NCBI RefSeq assembly: GCF_007290395.2
Contig: NZ_CP041656.2
Location: forward strand, 5,146,001-5,210,000
Reading direction: 5' to 3'
From: Bradyrhizobium cosmicum
GTDB taxonomy: Bacteria; Pseudomonadota; Alphaproteobacteria; Rhizobiales; Xanthobacteraceae
Length of the DNA stretch: 64,000 nt
Positions 62,829-64,000 of this stretch are shown piece by piece. Every line of letters starts with the position of its first letter. The first letter of the stretch is position 1. The notes below the pieces were generated by a model. It was not told the DNA's origin. It saw only the letters and a program-made list of their open reading frames with translations, and ran no database searches. Both the position numbers and the translations under genes were made by a program.

Positions 62829-63653
62829 ATGAAGCTGCTTCATCTGAGCGACATTCACCTGACCGTACCGGGCGCCACCATCGGCGGCCGCGATCCGCGC
62901 GCCAATTTCGAGCGGGCGCTTGCGCACGCCCTGCGAGATCATCACGACGCCGAGTTGATGGTGATTACCGGCGACCTCTCGGATTGGGGCGATCTTGCCG
63001 ACTATCAATGGCTCAGGCAGCGCCTTGATGATTATCCGCTGCCGGTCCGGCTTTGCATCGGCAACCACGACCGCCGCGCCACCTTCCTGAGCGTCTTCCC
63101 CGATCTCGCCGACGAGAACGGCTTTGTTCAGGGCATTCACGATACGGCCGCCGGCCGCTGCCTGTTCCTCGACACCGCTCACCCGGAGACGCATGCCGGG
63201 CGCTATTGCGAAGACCGTCTTGGCTGGCTCGAGGCACGGCTTGCCGAGCATGACGGGCCGTTTCTGCTATTCATGCACCACAACCCGATGCCGGTGCATC
63301 TCGCTCCCTTCGACCAGATTCGCCTGCTCGACGAAGCGCCGTTCCGGCAACTCGTCGGCCGCCATCGGGCAAAAATCCGCCACGTCTTCTTCGGCCATTG
63401 TCACCTGCCGCTCGCCGGCTCGGTTGCAGGGATCCCCGCCTCGTCGCTGCGTGGCACCAACCATGCGAGCTTTCCACTGTTCTCCGAGACCAGGCTGCTG
63501 AGCGCGTCCGACCTGCCGCAGGCCTATGGCGTCGTCTTTTTCGGGGACGACTACGTGACCGTGCACATGGTGGAATTCGGCTACGACGGTGCCATCCGCG
63601 TCGAAGGTTCGCCCGACTACCAGGCCTGGGATCGCGAAACCATGGTGCGATGA
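62829..63653 (+). CDS. Class III (GpdQ-like) metallophosphodiesterase
   Basis: A 274-residue calcineurin-like phosphoesterase. Metal-binding motifs are complete: LSDIHLT, ITGDLSDWGD, CIGNHDRR, MHHNP and FGHCHLP. The layout resembles GpdQ/CpdA proteins, which split glycerophosphodiesters or cyclic nucleotides. The ATG at 62829 has GGAG 6 bases upstream and is chosen over the ATG at 62823. No signal peptide, so it would act in the cytoplasm on what the transporter brings in. Confidence 0.87.
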   Translation: MKLLHLSDIHLTVPGATIGGRDPRANFERALAHALRDHHDAELMVITGDLSDWGDLADYQWLRQRLDDYPLPVRLCIGNHDRRATFLSVFPDLADENGFVQGIHDTAAGRCLFLDTAHPETHAGRYCEDRLGWLEARLAEHDGPFLLFMHHNPMPVHLAPFDQIRLLDEAPFRQLVGRHRAKIRHVFFGHCHLPLAGSVAGIPASSLRGTNHASFPLFSETRLLSASDLPQAYGVVFFGDDYVTVHMVEFGYDGAIRVEGSPDYQAWDRETMVR

Positions 63654-63671
63654 TCGGCGCACGCCGATCAT
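63650..63671. terminator. Palindromic hairpin between convergent genes
   Basis: ATGATCGGCG (63650-63659) pairs perfectly with CGCCGATCAT (63662-63671) and includes the phosphodiesterase stop codon; the facing gene ends at 63675. Confidence 0.55.
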
Positions 63672-63674
63672 CTT

Positions 63675-64000
63675 CTACTCCACCAGCAGCACGTCCACGG
63701 CGACACCGAGCTTCTGCTTCCGCGAGCCGACGATGATGCCGTCGACCGGCGAGACGTCGGAAAAGTCGCGAGCGACGGCGAGCACGATATGGTCGTTTGC
63801 GACAAGGAGATCGTTGGTGGGATCGAAATCGACCCAGCCGAGCTCCGCCCCGCACCACAGCGACACCCAGGCGTGGGTGGCGTCGGCGCCCTGCAGACGC
63901 GGCTGGCCCGCAGGCGGAATGGTGCGTAAGTATCCGCTGACATAGGCGGCGGGCAGACCGAGCCCGCGCAGGCCCGCGATCATCACATGGGCGAAGTCCT
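63675..64000 (-). CDS. Transglutaminase-like family protein (partial, N-terminus outside window)
   Basis: Only the C-terminal 107 codons are visible, entering from the right edge with no start codon needed: ...KDFAHVMIAGLRGLGLPAAY. The catalytic His and Asp of the transglutaminase/protease fold are in DATHAWVSLWCG and GWVDFDPTND; the Cys would lie beyond the edge. The C-terminal LVANDHIVLAVARDFSDVSP matches the bacterial family that may act as a protease or amidase. It faces the phosphodiesterase gene. Confidence 0.85.
   Translation of the reverse strand, partial: DFAHVMIAGLRGLGLPAAYVSGYLRTIPPAGQPRLQGADATHAWVSLWCGAELGWVDFDPTNDLLVANDHIVLAVARDFSDVSPVDGIIVGSRKQKLGVAVDVLLVE

Overview
The window looks like chromosomal DNA of a Bradyrhizobium-type alphaproteobacterium (Nitrobacteraceae). 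The DNA is GC-rich, gene-dense and made of short operons with 1-11 bp overlaps. It carries the rhizobial/Rhodopseudomonas hopanoid gene order, an alphaproteobacterial SOS box, and short GC-rich interspersed repeats typical of this family. The genus is an inference from gene content; no rRNA or other taxonomic marker is present. I saw no tRNA, rRNA, CRISPR array, insertion sequence or prophage.

Layout. (1) 1-4855: a DNA-repair island. imuB (cut by the left edge) and imuA run leftward; a radical SAM repair-type protein and a DUF4130-UdgX fusion run rightward. A perfect GTTC-N7-GTTC LexA box lies between the two arms. (2) 4951-10611: phosphate transporter (PiT), M20 amidohydrolase, GMC oxidoreductase and an alpha/beta hydrolase. 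(3) 10846-13579: Tat-exported metallophosphoesterase, cupredoxin, ECF sigma factor and zinc anti-sigma factor in one direction. (4) 13618-14022: GFA-family zinc protein. (5) 14137-35495: the hopanoid locus, with hpnO, a DUF2147 protein, hpnN, ispH, hpnH, an outer-membrane barrel protein, hpnG-shc-hpnE-hpnD-hpnC (read leftward as hpnC-D-E-shc-G, every junction overlapping), two small secreted proteins, a second RND/MMPL exporter, and a B12-radical SAM methylase (probably hpnP) lying between eutC and eutB. (6) 35652-44431: eutB, a chemotaxis receptor, a Crp/Fnr regulator, a CheY-like regulator with a small acidic protein, a divergent HWE/HisKA_2 kinase, a low-MW phosphatase-like protein and an M81 peptidase. 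(7) 44514-51990: a leftward series of hydrolases, an acyl-CoA dehydrogenase, a branched-chain-type substrate-binding protein, an HdeD-family membrane protein and an MHYT-GGDEF-EAL protein. (8) 51991-57256: a two-sigma-factor stress island. It holds an ECF sigma with a ChrR-like anti-sigma, a second ECF sigma, an iron-sulfur photolyase and, facing them, TspO and an HD-domain protein. (9) 57478-64000: a LysR regulator divergent from a Ugp-like ABC transporter (ATPase, two permeases, binding protein), a GpdQ-like phosphodiesterase, and the C-terminal part of a transglutaminase-like protein cut by the right edge.

How the genes work together. The hopanoid genes cover squalene formation (HpnC/D/E), cyclisation (Shc), side-chain addition and processing (HpnH, HpnG, HpnO), transport (HpnN) and probably C-2 methylation (HpnP); ispH supplies isoprenoid precursor. 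The repair island should be DNA-damage induced in both directions. The sigma/ChrR/photolyase island resembles a singlet-oxygen or light-stress regulon: its two sigma genes share an almost identical promoter (TGATCC, 16-bp spacer, CGTTTC), so the first sigma factor probably drives both itself and the second one with the photolyase.
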